Positions 53,604-62,081 of a stretch of DNA of 64,000 bases are shown piece by piece (the stretch's first letter is position 1; the number at the start of each line of letters is the position of its first letter). The notes beneath the pieces are model-generated. The model saw nothing but the letters and a program-made list of their open reading frames with translations, searched no databases and was not told where the DNA came from. A program made the position numbers and the translations under genes. The stretch spans positions 732,124 to 796,123 of the forward strand of contig NZ_AZSU01000003.1 in the NCBI RefSeq assembly GCF_000511955.1. Direction: 5' to 3'. The DNA comes from [Clostridium] ultunense DSM 10521. Its GTDB lineage: Bacteria; Bacillota; Clostridia; Tissierellales; Tepidimicrobiaceae.

Positions 53604-54302
53604 TTATCCCTCAATATTGGTTAAATAATATACTTTCAACCTTTCATCTAGTTCATTATAATAATCTAGTAATTTATTCTTATCTACAATGCCTGTCCCC
53701 CAAAGATATAGATAATTGAGTACTTTAGGGTTGAAAGATAGGTTTAAGAATTTTTTAGCAAATATATTTGCCCCTATATCACTAGTTTTAATGATAGGGT
53801 AGGACTTTTTAATAGGTCCTAATCTAAATACATTCACCTCATCTAATTTTTCATAGGTATTCCCTATCTCCTTAGATTCCATATAATGAAACAACTCATG
53901 GGCTAATAATATTCTATATATATTGTTATAATTTAAAAATTTAATCCCTAATCCGCTATAGGCTTGCTCCATTCTTTTTATAGATTTTTCATACAATATT
54001 ATTTTTTCTTTATCTTCTTTGTATTTCCCTCTAAGCTTTACCATCTCAAAATCATATTCGGTAGTATCTACTTCCACTTGAATCTTTTTATCTTCACAGA
54101 TTTCTTCTAAAGAATTATATCTTTTCATGAAATTTAATGCTGTTTCAATCCCTATTTTAATGGATTCATCAATAAAATAATCTACCTTAGTTTTTGGTAT
54201 CTTTTTAAAACTATTATCTTCCATCAATTCAGCCATCGACATAATCCTATCGGTAGCTCTATCAATGATAATTTTATATGGCAAAGTATCAACCCTTTCC
54301 AT
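53604..54302 (-). CDS. Putative zinc protease-like protein (HExxH)
   Basis: 232 residues, no named family recognised. A helical N-terminal half is followed by LLAHELFHYMESKE near 134, a zincin HExxH motif. Additional acidic and histidine residues that could be a third ligand are not obvious; candidate is the Glu in KLDEVNVF. No signal peptide, so probably cytosolic. It overlaps the NagZ stop region by only 1-2 bp and precedes the ROK kinase by 27 bp, so it seems part of a wall-recycling operon. Confidence 0.65.
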   Translation of the reverse strand: MERVDTLPYKIIIDRATDRIMSMAELMEDNSFKKIPKTKVDYFIDESIKIGIETALNFMKRYNSLEEICEDKKIQVEVDTTEYDFEMVKLRGKYKEDKEKIILYEKSIKRMEQAYSGLGIKFLNYNNIYRILLAHELFHYMESKEIGNTYEKLDEVNVFRLGPIKKSYPIIKTSDIGANIFAKKFLNLSFNPKVLNYLYLWGTGIVDKNKLLDYYNELDERLKVYYLTNIEG

Positions 54303-54303
54303 C

Positions 54304-55560
54304 CTATCTAGAAATTTTATTTAATAGTTCTTTGGTTTTAGAATTTAATAAGTTCATTTCAATTTTATCTATTATATTGTCTTCTATTTTATATTTTTCT
54401 TTCAATTGAAGGATTCTATATATTTTTTCATCTAGTTCTTCTTCAGATATGGTTCCATTATTAACTTCTTCCTTTATCCTATTAATAATTTTTATTTGAT
54501 TTTCATAACCATGGCATATTAGTAGTAAGTCACCACCAGCCTTTAAAAACTTAACTGCTGCCTCTTCAATATTATAGTTTTTAATTATTGTTCCCATAGT
54601 CATATCATCTGATATTATTACACCTTTATAGGATAATTTCTCCCTAAGTAATTTTGTCAAAATCTCCTTTGATAAGGTAGCAGGATACTTGTTGTCCAAT
54701 TCAGGGAAAAGTATGTGACCTACCATTATTCCGTCAACACCTTGTCTAATACCTTCAATGAAAGGTGCTAATTCTAATTCTTCCAGTTCCTTAATATCTT
54801 TATTTATCACAGGCAAATCTATATGGGAATCCATATCCGTATCTCCATGGCCTGGAAAATGTTTTGTAACAGGAATAATATTTTCTGACCTTGTGCCTTT
54901 CATTACCTGTATTCCGTTTTCTATTACTGTTTCAATTGTAGAGCCAAAAGCCCTATCTCCTATTACTGGATTTTTTGGATTGGAGTTTATATCTAAGACT
55001 GGGCCAAAGTTCATATTAAATCCCAAAGATTTTAATCTCTTTCCTATTATTTTACCATATTCGAAGGAGATATCTCTATCATTTATTTCCCCTATTTTTC
55101 TAGCTGCTGGTAGTTTTAAAAATGAGTTGGGAAGTCTAGATACCCTTCCTCCTTCTTCATCTACTGATAAGAATAATGGTATTGGGTTAGTTGAATTAGC
55201 CTTTTTTAAACTATTTAATAGTTCTAAAGTCTGGTTTTCTTCAGAGATATTATATTTGAATAGAGTGAAACCACCTATATGAAATTTCTCGATAATTTCC
55301 TTTGTATGGTCATCTATTGTATAACCATTTATCCCTACTATCATCAGTTGACCTATCTTTTCATCTAATGTCATACTATCTATTTTCTCTTGAATATTAT
55401 TTTTAGTTTCAAGTTTTTCTGTTGGTTCTATTTTTCTTTCTTTCTTCATTGCATTATCTTTATGCTGATAATTATACTTATTTTCTTCTCTGGCATTCCT
55501 ACATCCAGGTATAATCAAAATCAATCCAATGAGTATAATTATTAATATTTTTCTATTCAT
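54304..55560 (-). CDS. nagZ: Glycoside hydrolase family 3 lipoprotein (beta-N-acetylhexosaminidase NagZ-like)
   Basis: 418 residues from ATG 55560 with AAGAGG upstream (the frame extends to 55611). Lipoprotein signal with cysteine near residue 20 (LIIPGC), a 45-residue charged linker, then a GH3 barrel: KIGQLMIVGINGYTID, SVDEEGGRVSRLP near 135, VTKHFPGHGDTDMDSHIDLP near 235 (the GH3 His/Asp loop) and VIISDDMTMG near 320 with the nucleophile Asp. Surface NagZ releases GlcNAc from wall fragments. An ROK kinase two genes on may use the sugar. Confidence 0.88.
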   Translation of the reverse strand: MNRKILIIILIGLILIIPGCRNAREENKYNYQHKDNAMKKERKIEPTEKLETKNNIQEKIDSMTLDEKIGQLMIVGINGYTIDDHTKEIIEKFHIGGFTLFKYNISEENQTLELLNSLKKANSTNPIPLFLSVDEEGGRVSRLPNSFLKLPAARKIGEINDRDISFEYGKIIGKRLKSLGFNMNFGPVLDINSNPKNPVIGDRAFGSTIETVIENGIQVMKGTRSENIIPVTKHFPGHGDTDMDSHIDLPVINKDIKELEELELAPFIEGIRQGVDGIMVGHILFPELDNKYPATLSKEILTKLLREKLSYKGVIISDDMTMGTIIKNYNIEEAAVKFLKAGGDLLLICHGYENQIKIINRIKEEVNNGTISEEELDEKIYRILQLKEKYKIEDNIIDKIEMNLLNSKTKELLNKISR

Positions 55561-55677
55561 ATTATCCTCTTTTCGTTTTCTCTTATATTTCAGCGAAAAT
55601 ATATTTTTCACAATTAGTATTGTCCTTTAGGCCAATTTTATTATACTATCTCTATTATTGCAATATCTTAAAGGATA

Positions 55678-55714
55678 TAAAAGAGTGTAGAAGAAAATCT
55701 TCTACACTCTTTTA
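55678..55714 (-). terminator. Terminator after the acyl-CoA synthetase gene
   Basis: Perfect 17-bp arms (55678-55694, 55698-55714) with a 3-nt loop and TTTTA ends. It lies 18 bp beyond the synthetase stop and ends the fermentation operon. Confidence 0.85.
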
Positions 55715-55732
55715 TATTCTAAATATATTATT

Positions 55733-57829
55733 TTACTCTTGTATTAATATTAAAGCATCAGCTACAGATAATTTTTTTCCTTTTTCGTATAGGAAAACTG
55801 GATTTATGTCAACTTCAACTACTTTATCTTTGTTCTTCACTGCAAAATCAGACACTTTTACTATTAAATCTGTCAATGCTTCTATATCTAGTTCTTCACT
55901 ACTACGATACCCAGTTAATAGTGGATAAGCTTTTAAGGACTTTATCATATTCATAGCTTCTATATGGTTAAGGGGTGCTGGATATAATGCAACATCTTTA
56001 AATATCTCTACAAACACCCCTCCCAATCCGCAAAGCACCATTGGACCATATATAGGATCATTATTTACCCCTACTATAAGTTCTAATCCCTTTGATAACA
56101 TCTCCTGGACTAATATTCCATTAATCTTTGCCTCAGGAGCATTTTTAACTACATTGTTCATTATTTCGTCAAAAGCTTGTCCTAACTCTTTTTCAGATTT
56201 AATATTTAATTTAACGCCACCCACGTCTGATTTGTGTGGAATATCTGCTGATTCAATCTTCATTACGAGCGGATATCCTGTTTCCTTGGCAATTTCATAT
56301 GCTTCTTCTTTAGTTTTAGCTATTTGCTCTTTTGGTACTGGTATTCCAGCCTTTGCTAACATAGTTTTACTTTCATGTTCTGACAAAAATTTCTTTGTTT
56401 TTAATCTGGTGTTTTTTGGCAATGCTAATTCCAATGTATGATTCTCGCTATTGTATTCAACAAAATCACTAAATTTCTTTAAAATTTCCATTGCATAAAC
56501 AACTGGAGGTAAGATTGGAACCCCTGCCTTTTCTAGCCTCTCAGTATATTCTGGGTTTCTTGTATTTTCTATATAAGGAATCATTGCCATAGGCTTAGTA
56601 TTTCCTTCTTTGACTACCTTTTCAATACCTTCGGTCATATAATATATACATGGATCAGCTATATTAAGCAATAAAGTATATCCTATTAATACCATGTCTA
56701 TATTAGGATCATCCATTACTGTTTTTAGTGCCTTTGCATACTTTTTACTATCATATGATAATGTAGCTGTCATATCTAAGGGGTTATTAGGGGTTGCATA
56801 GCTAGGTAGCATTTGATTTAATTTGTTTAAGGTTTCTTTGGTGAAATCTGGAAAATTTAATCCTTTTGAATACGCCATATCTGCTGTAATTATGGTTTCT
56901 CCACCAGATAAATTCATAGATGCTAATCTAGCTTTTTTAGGATACTCTTTTATTGTAGCCAGTAGGTGAGCAGTTGATAAAAGCTCTTCCATATCATTAA
57001 CTCTAATGACACCAAATTTTTTAAATATAGCATCGTAGGTCTTATCAGAACCAGAAAGACTCCCAGTATGAGAAGCTGAAATCTGTGACCCCTTTTCTGA
57101 CCTACCTGTTTTTAAAACAACAATAGGTTTTTTCTTTATAGCTGCCTTTTTTAGTGCTTCTACAAATATTCCCGGCTTAGAAACACCTTCCAAATATACC
57201 GCTACTACTTTAGTGTTTTGATCTTCTACCAAATAATTTAAATATTCTTCCATTGTAATTACAGAGCTATTTCCAGCTGAAATTACATAAGAAAATTTAC
57301 CCTTTGGGTTATCCATCAGAGAAAGACATAATTGTCCACTTTGGGAAATTAGCCCAACATTTCCTTTTCTATCTCTTTTCTCAGAAATAAATGCAAAACT
57401 ATATACATTATCAATATAATTAATAAAGCCTCCACAGTTAGGCCCAAGAAGTGCAATATCCAATTGAATACAAGTTTCAATTAATTCTTTCTCTGCTATT
57501 TTACCTTCTACAGTTCCTGTTTCTGAATAACCGCTAGCATATACCACTGCAGCTTTACACCCTTTTTCTTTCGATTGTTTAAGAATATCAATAACAGAAC
57601 TCTGTGGTGTACAAATTATTACCATATCAAAATTAGTGGGTATTTCATCAGTGGAATTATAACATTTTTGTCCAAATATCTCTGTTCTTTTAGGATTAAC
57701 AAAATAATATTTAGATGGATTACTAAAATCCATTATATTTCTACAAGTATCTCCTCCAAAGGAGCCTCCTCTTTCACTCGCTCCTATAACTGCAATTTTT
57801 TTTGGTTGTAAAAGATTGGATATATTCAT
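55733..57829 (-). CDS. ADP-forming acetate/acyl-CoA synthetase (fused alpha-beta)
   Basis: 698 residues. The CoA-binding domain starts LQPKKIAVIGASERGGSFGG; LLGPNCGGFINYIDN near 125 and GNVGLISQSGQLCLSLMDN near 150 form the ligase domain; the phospho-His is in ISASHTGSLSGSDKTYDAIF near 255. The ATP-grasp beta part begins near 465: FLSEHESKTMLAKAGIPVPK and YPLVMKIESADIPHKSDVGG. It makes ATP from acyl-CoA, ADP and phosphate. Being 12 bp after the 2-oxoacid oxidoreductase gamma gene, its substrate is probably that enzyme's acyl-CoA. Confidence 0.92.
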   Translation of the reverse strand: MNISNLLQPKKIAVIGASERGGSFGGDTCRNIMDFSNPSKYYFVNPKRTEIFGQKCYNSTDEIPTNFDMVIICTPQSSVIDILKQSKEKGCKAAVVYASGYSETGTVEGKIAEKELIETCIQLDIALLGPNCGGFINYIDNVYSFAFISEKRDRKGNVGLISQSGQLCLSLMDNPKGKFSYVISAGNSSVITMEEYLNYLVEDQNTKVVAVYLEGVSKPGIFVEALKKAAIKKKPIVVLKTGRSEKGSQISASHTGSLSGSDKTYDAIFKKFGVIRVNDMEELLSTAHLLATIKEYPKKARLASMNLSGGETIITADMAYSKGLNFPDFTKETLNKLNQMLPSYATPNNPLDMTATLSYDSKKYAKALKTVMDDPNIDMVLIGYTLLLNIADPCIYYMTEGIEKVVKEGNTKPMAMIPYIENTRNPEYTERLEKAGVPILPPVVYAMEILKKFSDFVEYNSENHTLELALPKNTRLKTKKFLSEHESKTMLAKAGIPVPKEQIAKTKEEAYEIAKETGYPLVMKIESADIPHKSDVGGVKLNIKSEKELGQAFDEIMNNVVKNAPEAKINGILVQEMLSKGLELIVGVNNDPIYGPMVLCGLGGVFVEIFKDVALYPAPLNHIEAMNMIKSLKAYPLLTGYRSSEELDIEALTDLIVKVSDFAVKNKDKVVEVDINPVFLYEKGKKLSVADALILIQE

Positions 57830-57841
57830 TCAATACTCCTC

Positions 57842-58375
57842 CTAATTATCTAATAAATCATATCCTTTTTCAAAGCAAAGCCTATTTGCTGGATTCACTA
57901 TTCCTTTTGAGGCGAAAAAGCCATCTATACCTTCTATAAAAGAGTCCTTATCAAAGATACCAGTAGCCTTCGCAAAAGCACCTAAAACTGTAATATTTAA
58001 TCCTTTTGGATTATTTACTTCTCTAGCTATATCATTTGCTGGTACCTTAACTATTCTAATATCATCTCTATATTTCTTACCTTTTACCATAGACGAATTA
58101 ACTATTAATAGACCGTCAGGCTTTATCATATTTTCAAATTTTTCTACAGAAGGTGCGTTCATAGCAATAAGTACATCTATATTTTTAACAAATGGACTTG
58201 CAATTTCTTGATCATCTATTTTTACATTACAGTTAGCTGTCCCTCCTCGCATTTCTGAACCATAGGATGGAATCCAAGTAACATTTTTACCGTTATTTAT
58301 TGCAATCTTCGCTAAAATTAATCCTGCTGTTAAAACTCCCTGACCACCAAAACCTGCAGATATAATTTCAACCAT
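57842..58375 (-). CDS. korC: 2-oxoacid:ferredoxin oxidoreductase gamma subunit
   Basis: 177 residues: EIISAGFGGQGVLTAGLILA at the start with the glycine-rich gamma motif, WIPSYGSEMRGGTANCNV near 38 and DVLIAMNAPSVEKFENMI near 66. This is the subunit usually separate in KOR/VOR enzymes. Its ATG overlaps the beta subunit stop by one base. Part of a delta-alpha-beta-gamma unit with genes at 58375-60428. Confidence 0.92.
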   Translation of the reverse strand: MVEIISAGFGGQGVLTAGLILAKIAINNGKNVTWIPSYGSEMRGGTANCNVKIDDQEIASPFVKNIDVLIAMNAPSVEKFENMIKPDGLLIVNSSMVKGKKYRDDIRIVKVPANDIAREVNNPKGLNITVLGAFAKATGIFDKDSFIEGIDGFFASKGIVNPANRLCFEKGYDLLDN

Positions 58376-59112
58376 TATTGTATTCCCTCCTTATCAATAT
58401 ATTCACCCGTTTTATAATAATCTGCAACCACTTTATCTACTCTTTCAGCACATCTAACAGGTTTCATGCCTAGATTAGTAGGACAAGGCGATAGTATTTC
58501 TACTAAACAATATCCTTCATTATTCATGTGTTTTTCAAAAGCTTTTCTTATATATTTTTTTGTTTTCTTAATATCTGTTGCATTGGATACTGAACTCCTC
58601 GCCAAATACGCAACGTCTAAATCTCCTAAAACTTTTACTACATCAAAAGGTTTTCCCGTTTTTGAGATATCTCTTCCTTTAATTGAAGTTGAAGTTTTTT
58701 GTCCTTCTAATGTGGTAGGTGCCATCTGTCCACCAGTCATTCCAAAAACTCCATTATTTATAACAATAGCTACTACATTATCGTTCCTAAGGGCTCCGTA
58801 CATAGTTTCTGCAATGCCTATCGAATAAGCTGCTCCATCACCAAGGTATGCCAAAACAGGATTATCTTTTCTAACTTTTTTTACACCAATCGCTGTAGCT
58901 ATTGGCCTTCCATGGGCTGCCATTATAGTGTCAAATCTCCATGTATCAATATTTAGAGAAGCACATGCAACATCAACCACTGTTAATAATTTTTCTGTTA
59001 GCCCCATTTCTTCCATTACTTCTCCAATCAACCGAGCTACAATACCATGTCCACATCCAGGGCAAAATGATGTTTCAGCAAAAGATATTGATTCCGGTGC
59101 CTTTATCTTCAT
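58375..59112 (-). CDS. korB: 2-oxoacid:ferredoxin oxidoreductase beta subunit (thiamine diphosphate-binding)
   Basis: 245 residues. FCPGCGHGIVARLIGEVM near 16, AHGRPIATAIGVKKVRKDN near 65, ThDP motif LAYLGDGAAYSIG near 87 with VAIVINNGVFGMTGGQ near 115. The CPGCGH start carries cluster-ligand cysteines in the KOR/VOR class. It follows the alpha gene by 2 bp. Which 2-oxoacid is used (2-oxoglutarate, branched-chain or indolepyruvate-like) is not decided by these motifs. Confidence 0.92.
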   Translation of the reverse strand: MKIKAPESISFAETSFCPGCGHGIVARLIGEVMEEMGLTEKLLTVVDVACASLNIDTWRFDTIMAAHGRPIATAIGVKKVRKDNPVLAYLGDGAAYSIGIAETMYGALRNDNVVAIVINNGVFGMTGGQMAPTTLEGQKTSTSIKGRDISKTGKPFDVVKVLGDLDVAYLARSSVSNATDIKKTKKYIRKAFEKHMNNEGYCLVEILSPCPTNLGMKPVRCAERVDKVVADYYKTGEYIDKEGIQ

Positions 59113-59114
59113 TT

Positions 59115-60170
59115 TTATACCTCCTCATCCAATATTATTTTTTTAACTTTTTCAATGACTATTTCTGTTTCAGGTACATCTTTAACTGTAGTATATTTAT
59201 ATACTGGATAAGCATTGTTTACTGCTAAAACTACATCATCTACCATTTGTCCTAAAATATTCATTTCTACTGTCATTAGTGCTTTACATTTATCTGATAA
59301 TTCCTTAAAAGCTTCTATAGGGAAGGGCCATAATGTAATAGGCCTTATTAAGCCTAATTTTATTCCTTGTTTTCTTGCTACCTTTACTGCCTCTTTACAT
59401 ACTCTAGAGCTTATTCCATAAGAAACTAGTACTACCTCTGCATCTTCTAAATATATTGACTCCCATCTTTGTTCATTGCCTTCCATAGATTTATATTTAT
59501 CTATCAAGAAACTATCATAGTTTCCCATATAGTATAAAAGATTGGTAATCTTTCTTTGCTCTTCTCCTTTTTTACAACCTTTTATTGACCAATTGAATTT
59601 ATCTATATCATGCTCTTGCATTTCAGGTAAAACTACCTTCTCTACCATTTGTCCGATAGCTGCGTCTGATGCAATTAGTACAGGGTGTCTATATTTTTCC
59701 GATAAATCAAAAGCAAGATAAGTCAAATCAGCATTTTCTTGAACGGAGGCAGGTGCTAATACTATAACTCTATAATCCCCATGACCTCCACCTCTAGTCA
59801 ATTGCCAATAATCTCCCTGACTCTGGCCAATATCCCCTAACCCATTTCCATATCTCATAACATCAACTATTACAGCTGGAAGATCTGCTGCAACTAAATA
59901 AGATATTCCTTCTTGCAATAAACTAAACCCAGGACCTGATGAGCTAGTTATCACTCTAGCTCCAGCTGCTGAAGCACCAAGTAGCATATTTATTCCAGCT
60001 AATTCGGACTCCGTCTGTATAAACTCTCCTTCGACTTCGTCCATCCTCCATGACAAATATTCTAGTATTTCACTTTGCGGTGTGATAGGGTACCCGCTAA
60101 AAAATCTACAACCTGCTCTTATTGCTGCTTCTGCTAATGCTTCATTCCCTTTCATTAATACATACTCCAT
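59115..60170 (-). CDS. korA: 2-oxoacid:ferredoxin oxidoreductase alpha subunit
   Basis: 351 residues from ATG 60170 (AGAGGAGG upstream; the frame extends to 60197). MKGNEALAEAAIRAGCRFFSG, GYPITPQSEILEYLS near 26, IQTESELAGINMLLGASAAG near 45, SSSGPGFSLLQEGISYL and GDYWQLTRGGGHGDYRVIVLAP near 122 match the KorA/VorA alpha subunit. Together with beta, gamma and the ferredoxin-like subunit it converts a 2-oxoacid to acyl-CoA with reduction of ferredoxin. Confidence 0.92.
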   Translation of the reverse strand: MEYVLMKGNEALAEAAIRAGCRFFSGYPITPQSEILEYLSWRMDEVEGEFIQTESELAGINMLLGASAAGARVITSSSGPGFSLLQEGISYLVAADLPAVIVDVMRYGNGLGDIGQSQGDYWQLTRGGGHGDYRVIVLAPASVQENADLTYLAFDLSEKYRHPVLIASDAAIGQMVEKVVLPEMQEHDIDKFNWSIKGCKKGEEQRKITNLLYYMGNYDSFLIDKYKSMEGNEQRWESIYLEDAEVVLVSYGISSRVCKEAVKVARKQGIKLGLIRPITLWPFPIEAFKELSDKCKALMTVEMNILGQMVDDVVLAVNNAYPVYKYTTVKDVPETEIVIEKVKKIILDEEV

Positions 60171-60230
60171 TATTTGACCTCCTCTCATACAACTCATATA
60201 ACATATTTAAAATATAATAACGGTAAACTT

Positions 60231-60428
60231 TTACACTATTTCAAAAACATAATCTGGACATACTTGATAGCAAATACCACAACCTATACATTTTTCTTCA
60301 TTTACATGAATTGGTTGATAACCTTTTTTATTGGTTATAGCCATGATTGATATTGCATCTTTTGGACACGCCTTGATACAATAATAGCATCCCTTACATC
60401 TATTTGAGTTTGTTTTTGCTTTAGACAT
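60231..60428 (-). CDS. korD: Two-cluster 4Fe-4S ferredoxin-like delta subunit
   Basis: 65 residues with two canonical cluster motifs, CKGCYYCIKACP near 12 and CIGCGICYQVCP near 47. As the first gene in front of the alpha subunit gene it is the electron-transfer (delta) subunit of the oxidoreductase. It has an A/G-rich RBS upstream. A hairpin separates it from the glutamate-dehydrogenase-like gene. Confidence 0.9.
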   Translation of the reverse strand: MSKAKTNSNRCKGCYYCIKACPKDAISIMAITNKKGYQPIHVNEEKCIGCGICYQVCPDYVFEIV

Positions 60429-60484
60429 AGAATATCGCCTCCTTCATTATTTCAATTGGCATTACCTATCAAGTGACATTTGTA

Positions 60485-60522
60485 AAGCCAATACTTAAAA
60501 CTACAACCACTAGTATTGGCTT
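60485..60522 (-). terminator. Hairpin between gdh-like gene and the oxidoreductase operon
   Basis: AAGCCAATACT (60485-60495) pairs perfectly with AGTATTGGCTT (60512-60522). On the minus strand the 3' side is CTTTACAAAT, a weak T tract, so it may be a partial terminator or attenuator after the dehydrogenase. Confidence 0.55.
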
Positions 60523-60560
60523 AATCATCTATAAATTCTATTTAAAATCAATAAATTTTT

Positions 60561-61706
60561 TTATATTTCCGGTCCATCAAAAACCTTTGGTGCAAATATT
60601 TCAAGTGCTACATCTCTTTGATATCTATTTTGTTTTTTACTTTCTTCAAATAATTTTCTCGTGTTTTTTCTGCAAATATGTTCGATATCATCAATTACTA
60701 AGTGAGGTTCTGGTTTTATTAACCCAAATACAATTACATCATAGAATCGAATAGCTCCTAGATTTGCAATAAAGTCTACTACTATATCTTTGTCACTTTC
60801 TCTAAATATTTTATCTGCTTTTGGAGAAATTGGAATATTTGCTCCTTCCACAATTAGGTCAGCTTTAACTTTATCAACGTTGTTTTCATTAATAACATCT
60901 TCCAAAGCTGCTGGTATTAATATGTCGCATTCTACATCTAGCCATTCTGAATTAGGTCTTATTTCATAATTTGGCTCGAAGTGGTTTTTATCCATTTCTC
61001 CAAGTTTATTTTTATGATTTATAAGTTTTTGGACATCTAGTCCTTCACCGCAAGTAACTAACAAATTGGCATCTGAAATACCCACAATTTTATACCCCAA
61101 TTGACTAAGTTTTAAGGCACAGCTAGCTCCGACACTTCCAAAGCCTTGAATTACTACTTTAGCACCTTCTTCTCTTTTTAAGAATTTCCAAGCTTCATCA
61201 GCAGAAAACGCTACCCCGTATCCAGTAACAACATCATTTATGGGTATACCATCTACTTTTTCTCCCATCATGACATCAAAATCTTTAATTCCTTTTTGAA
61301 CTACAGGATCTTTTTCCATAGATTTAGTTTGAGGCAATTCAAATTCAAATTCCTTAAATACTTTCAATACATCATCATATCTTGTCCCTAAATCTTCTCC
61401 AAGAGAAACTCCTACTTTAATATATGGCATCATTGCAATTAAATATCTTCTTAAAACATCATAAGCATCTGGAGCTCTATAATCATAAACAATTCCACCT
61501 TTACATCCTCCTGTTGTATCTGATTCACAAGCTGTGTATTTATAAGCCATCCCAAGTGCAAGTCTTTCAACTTCCTCTCTAGTAACTGTTGGATGCATAC
61601 GTGTTCCACCACCAGTATATCCTTTGACAAAATTGTGTACTACTAGCCATCCTTTTGCATCTGTTAAATTGTCATTCCACTCAATAACTAAATATGGTCT
61701 TTGCAT
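60561..61706 (-). CDS. Glu/Leu/Phe/Val-type amino acid dehydrogenase
   Basis: 381 residues, shorter than typical glutamate dehydrogenase (about 420-450). TGGGTRMHPTVTREEVERLA near 31, YKYTACESDTTGGCKGGIVY near 55 with the catalytic lysine in GGCKGG, and Rossmann GKVVIQGFGSVG-type VVIQGFGSVGASCALKLSQ near 187. The GGxR and PxxDxGT-type regions are modified (SLGEDLGTRYD). It deaminates an amino acid to a 2-oxoacid with NAD(P)H formation and would feed the ferredoxin oxidoreductase encoded downstream. Exact amino acid (Glu versus Leu/Val) is undecided. Confidence 0.85.
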   Translation of the reverse strand: MQRPYLVIEWNDNLTDAKGWLVVHNFVKGYTGGGTRMHPTVTREEVERLALGMAYKYTACESDTTGGCKGGIVYDYRAPDAYDVLRRYLIAMMPYIKVGVSLGEDLGTRYDDVLKVFKEFEFELPQTKSMEKDPVVQKGIKDFDVMMGEKVDGIPINDVVTGYGVAFSADEAWKFLKREEGAKVVIQGFGSVGASCALKLSQLGYKIVGISDANLLVTCGEGLDVQKLINHKNKLGEMDKNHFEPNYEIRPNSEWLDVECDILIPAALEDVINENNVDKVKADLIVEGANIPISPKADKIFRESDKDIVVDFIANLGAIRFYDVIVFGLIKPEPHLVIDDIEHICRKNTRKLFEESKKQNRYQRDVALEIFAPKVFDGPEI

Positions 61707-61864
61707 AATAATTCCTCCTTATTGTTTAATTTTGATAGATATAGAAAACTAATCCGAGCATCTAATTTTTAAGTTTAGTTAAATAATTGCGATTAATAAT
61801 CAACTATTTTGATTCATTTCTTTGCTTCATTTTATTTAAATATATAACACTTAATATATTATAT

Positions 61865-61892
61865 ATTATATATTATATATAAGAATTGTCAA
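61865..61892 (-). promoter_or_regulatory. Sigma-A-like promoter upstream of the dehydrogenase
   Basis: On the minus strand TTGACA (complement at 61887-61892), a 16-nt spacer and TATAAT (complement at 61865-61870). It would give a leader of about 150 nt. The whole gap 61707-62081 (375 bp) is AT-rich, includes a run of ATATTAT repeats at 61854-61880, and holds nothing else recognised. Confidence 0.7.
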
Positions 61893-62081
61893 CTACTTAT
61901 TCTTAATAGAATATTATATGCAATATTGAATTACATGGCTAGTTAGATTAGCTAAGTATAAGCTTTGATTAGTGTATTCCAAGAGATGTTTTATATAATA
62001 TTCAATTTTATATTGTTCAAGCAATTTATTGTATGCAATATATTGTATATTGTTTCTTGTATTTCAACTAACAATCGTTGT

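Noticed and set aside
61854..61880. ATATTAT tandem run as a satellite or replication origin
   Set aside because: Simple AT repetition overlapping the -10 of a promoter; no DnaA boxes or other origin marks seen.
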